Program-made: the position numbers and the translations under genes
Shown: positions 6,097 to 7,767 of the stretch, piece by piece
How positions within the stretch are numbered: the first letter of the stretch is position 1
Layout: each line of letters opens with the position of its first letter
Notes under the pieces: generated by a model
Told to the model about the DNA's origin: nothing
The model's input: only the letters and a program-made list of their open reading frames with translations
The model's database searches: none
Origin: Planctomycetaceae bacterium
Lineage (GTDB): Bacteria; Planctomycetota; Planctomycetia; Pirellulales; Thermoguttaceae
Reading direction: 5' to 3'
DNA: 7,767 nucleotides
Assembly (NCBI GenBank): GCA_003509805.1
Contig: DOMV01000265.1
Coordinates: 2,075 to 9,841, forward strand

Positions 6097-7767
6097 ATGT
6101 ACAAAATACTCATCGACGACGTCGAAACGACAGTGCCCGCCGGGACGACGGTTCTGGAAGCGGCGCGAACGCTCGGCATCGACATTCCGACGCTGTGTTT
6201 TCATGACGGCGGTTTTCACAAAGGAGCGGAGGAACCGGCCTGCGCACCGACGACCTGCCAGGTGTGCCTGGTCGGTATCGACGGCCGTGTCGTACCGGCC
6301 TGCGCGACACGTGTCGAAAACGGAATGCGGATCGAAAGCGAAACGGACGGAATCAAGCGGTTGCGCCGTGCCGCCCTGGAATTGCTGCTGAGCGACCATG
6401 CGGGCGACTGCTTCGCTCCCTGCCAGTTCGGTTGCCCAGCCAGGCTCGATATTCCGGGCATGATGAGGGCGATCCGGGCAGGCGATCATGCGGAGGCGCT
6501 GCGAATCGTCCATGAAACGATCCCGATACCGGCGATTCTCGGCCGTATCTGTCCCGCTCCCTGCGAGAAATTATGCCGGCGAAAAGACATCGACGCCCCG
6601 GTCGCCATCTGCCGCCTCAAAGGATTTATCGGGGAAACGGCACTGCGGACCGCCCGGGACGGTGCTGTTAAGCGGGACGGGGCTGTTGAGCGGGACGGGG
6701 CCGTCGAACGCGCACGGAAGGACGGACCGCTTGTTCCCGAGATCGACGGGGAATCAAGGACGACTGGGAAGCGGGTCGCGATCGTCGGAGCCGGTGCGAC
6801 CGGGTTGACGGCGGCGCACTATCTCGCCCGATTCGGATTCCGGGTCGAGTTGTTCGAACAAGCGGACGGTGCCGGCGGGCGGTTGAGGGAACAAACCGGG
6901 GACCGCCTGCCCGAATCGCTCCTGGATGCCGAGATCGAGACGATCCTGGGTCAGCCCGGCATCACGTTCCGCCCGAACACGCCGGTCCGTTGGGGGAATG
7001 CGGATGTGCTGCGCGAAATCCGGGAACGCTTCGACGCCGTCCTGCTCGCCGGCGGATCGTGCGATGTGAACGCATTGAAACAAAGCGGGCTTGATTGCGG
7101 CGAGAAAGGGCTCCTTGTCGGGCCGGGAACGTATACGACTTCCCGCAACGGCATTTTCGCCGCCGGGACGTTGTTGCGCCCCAACGCCCTGCCCAACGCG
7201 CGCTCCAATGTGCTTGTCGTCCGCAGTGTCGCCGACGGGCGCGAAGCGGCGGAGTCGATTCATTCCCATCTCGTGGACAATCGGATTCATCCCGTGGAAC
7301 CGCTCTGGTCGGTCCGGATGAAAAAGCTCGACAAGACGGAATTGAACGCGTTCGTCGAAACCGCCCCGGATCGGGGAATGCGACCCCGGTGTGAACCGAA
7401 AAACGCGGCGGGCGGTTATACGGCAGACGGTTATACGGCGGACGAAGCGTCGGAACAGGCAAGCCGTTGCCTGCATTGCGATTGTCCCGGCCAATCGGAT
7501 TGCCGCCTGTTGCATTACGGTCGAGCGTACCGGGCGAATCCTTCCGGGGAGTCCGTGGCCGGCAAGACGGCGGAACGTCCCCGGATGCGGCTGCTTCACG
7601 GGCAAGGCATTCTTTTCGAACCGTCGAAATGCATCAAATGCGGCCTGTGCGTCCGCATCACGCAACAGCGCCGTGAGCCGATCGGCTTGACCCTGATCGG
7701 GCGGGGATTCGGCGTCGAGATCGGCGTTCCGTTCGGTCGTTCGTTGAACGAGGGACTCGGTCGCAGC
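6097..7767 (+). CDS. NuoG/GltD-like multi-cluster iron-sulfur flavoprotein, 3' partial
   Basis: The frame is open from ATG 6097 to the window edge (557 codons, no stop). Domains in order: a 2Fe-2S ferredoxin-like domain as in NuoG (residues 1-80; likely ligands Cys34, Cys54, Cys57, Cys69; Cys49 extra); a GltD/DPD-type double 4Fe-4S domain (about 89-180; Cys105, 109, 113 and CPAPCEKLC at 152-160, Cys172); a repeat linker (187-204); an FAD-binding Rossmann (GAGATG at 231-236, acidic E254 ending the second strand, GG at 260-261); a flavoprotein closing segment GIFAAGT (352-358) and VRSVADGREAA; then a Cys-rich NuoG-like tail (Cys458, 461, 463, 469; KCIKCGLC at 511-518; GLTLIGRGF at 530-538). It should move electrons between a flavin and iron-sulfur clusters, probably as a subunit of an NADH-, formate- or hydrogen-linked complex whose other genes would lie downstream. 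The NAD(P)H-binding Rossmann normally inserted in the GltD fold seems absent, and the fourth Cys of the last visible cluster is Thr522. No Shine-Dalgarno is seen. Confidence 0.88.
   Translation, partial: MYKILIDDVETTVPAGTTVLEAARTLGIDIPTLCFHDGGFHKGAEEPACAPTTCQVCLVGIDGRVVPACATRVENGMRIESETDGIKRLRRAALELLLSDHAGDCFAPCQFGCPARLDIPGMMRAIRAGDHAEALRIVHETIPIPAILGRICPAPCEKLCRRKDIDAPVAICRLKGFIGETALRTARDGAVKRDGAVERDGAVERARKDGPLVPEIDGESRTTGKRVAIVGAGATGLTAAHYLARFGFRVELFEQADGAGGRLREQTGDRLPESLLDAEIETILGQPGITFRPNTPVRWGNADVLREIRERFDAVLLAGGSCDVNALKQSGLDCGEKGLLVGPGTYTTSRNGIFAAGTLLRPNALPNARSNVLVVRSVADGREAAESIHSHLVDNRIHPVEPLWSVRMKKLDKTELNAFVETAPDRGMRPRCEPKNAAGGYTADGYTADEASEQASRCLHCDCPGQSDCRLLHYGRAYRANPSGESVAGKTAERPRMRLLHGQGILFEPSKCIKCGLCVRITQQRREPIGLTLIGRGFGVEIGVPFGRSLNEGLGRS
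6655..6708 (+). repeat. 18-bp tandem repeat, 3 copies, in flavoprotein linker
   Basis: Three copies of an 18-bp unit (starting CGGGACGGKGC) encode RDGAVK, RDGAVE, RDGAVE (residues 187-204). They lie between the 4Fe-4S domain and the FAD domain. Copies one and two differ at two bases and copy three at three, so expansion is a little older than that at 5129-5176. Confidence 0.92.
7414..7443 (+). repeat. 15-bp tandem duplication in flavoprotein linker
   Basis: GGTTATACGGCRGAC occurs twice with a single mismatch and encodes GYTAD-GYTAD (residues 440-449), just before the Cys-rich C-terminal tail. Confidence 0.9.

Noticed and set aside
7620..7767. Frameshift explaining the missing Cys in the last cluster motif
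   Set aside because: The family-like sequence continues in the same frame on both sides and other frames give no Cys or family match.

Overview
The window looks like a GC-rich planctomycete (PVC-group) chromosome. The main evidence is the first gene: a pilin-like N-terminus followed by the LLPAVQAAREAARR block, ending in an H-x9-DG motif. This is the DUF1559 family, which is massively expanded in Planctomycetes. A small lipoprotein behind it, a PQQ-type beta-propeller secreted protein and a general lack of Shine-Dalgarno sequences fit the same picture. This assignment comes from family knowledge, not from a database search.

Layout: (1) 1-1140, DUF1559 protein missing only its leader; 1215-1595, a small lipoprotein in the same direction. 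(2) 1596-1816, a convergent intergenic region holding a 147-bp nested inverted repeat built from heptanucleotide units. (3) 1817-2719 on the minus strand, dapA (4-hydroxy-tetrahydrodipicolinate synthase) with a full set of active-site residues. (4) 2720-3062, a divergent control region with two well-formed sigma70-like promoters, one for dapA and one for the next gene. (5) 3063-3986, a diadenylate cyclase (c-di-AMP synthase) whose layout resembles the archaeal DacZ type. (6) 4178-5794, an exported beta-propeller protein. (7) 5795-6096, an intergenic region with a second copy of the heptad repeat family. (8) 6097 to the window end, a long partial iron-sulfur flavoprotein joining a NuoG-like 2Fe-2S domain, a GltD-like 4Fe-4S domain, an abbreviated FAD domain and a NuoG-like ferredoxin tail.

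There is no single obvious pathway. The most meaningful link is the dapA / diadenylate cyclase divergent pair, which would place a wall-precursor (diaminopimelate/lysine) enzyme and a second-messenger synthase that often monitors wall and osmotic state under one short control region. The most unusual items are the heptad repeat family, the diadenylate cyclase with altered catalytic motifs, the iron-sulfur flavoprotein that appears to have lost the NAD(P)H-binding half of its GltD-like module, and several small in-frame tandem expansions in protein linkers.
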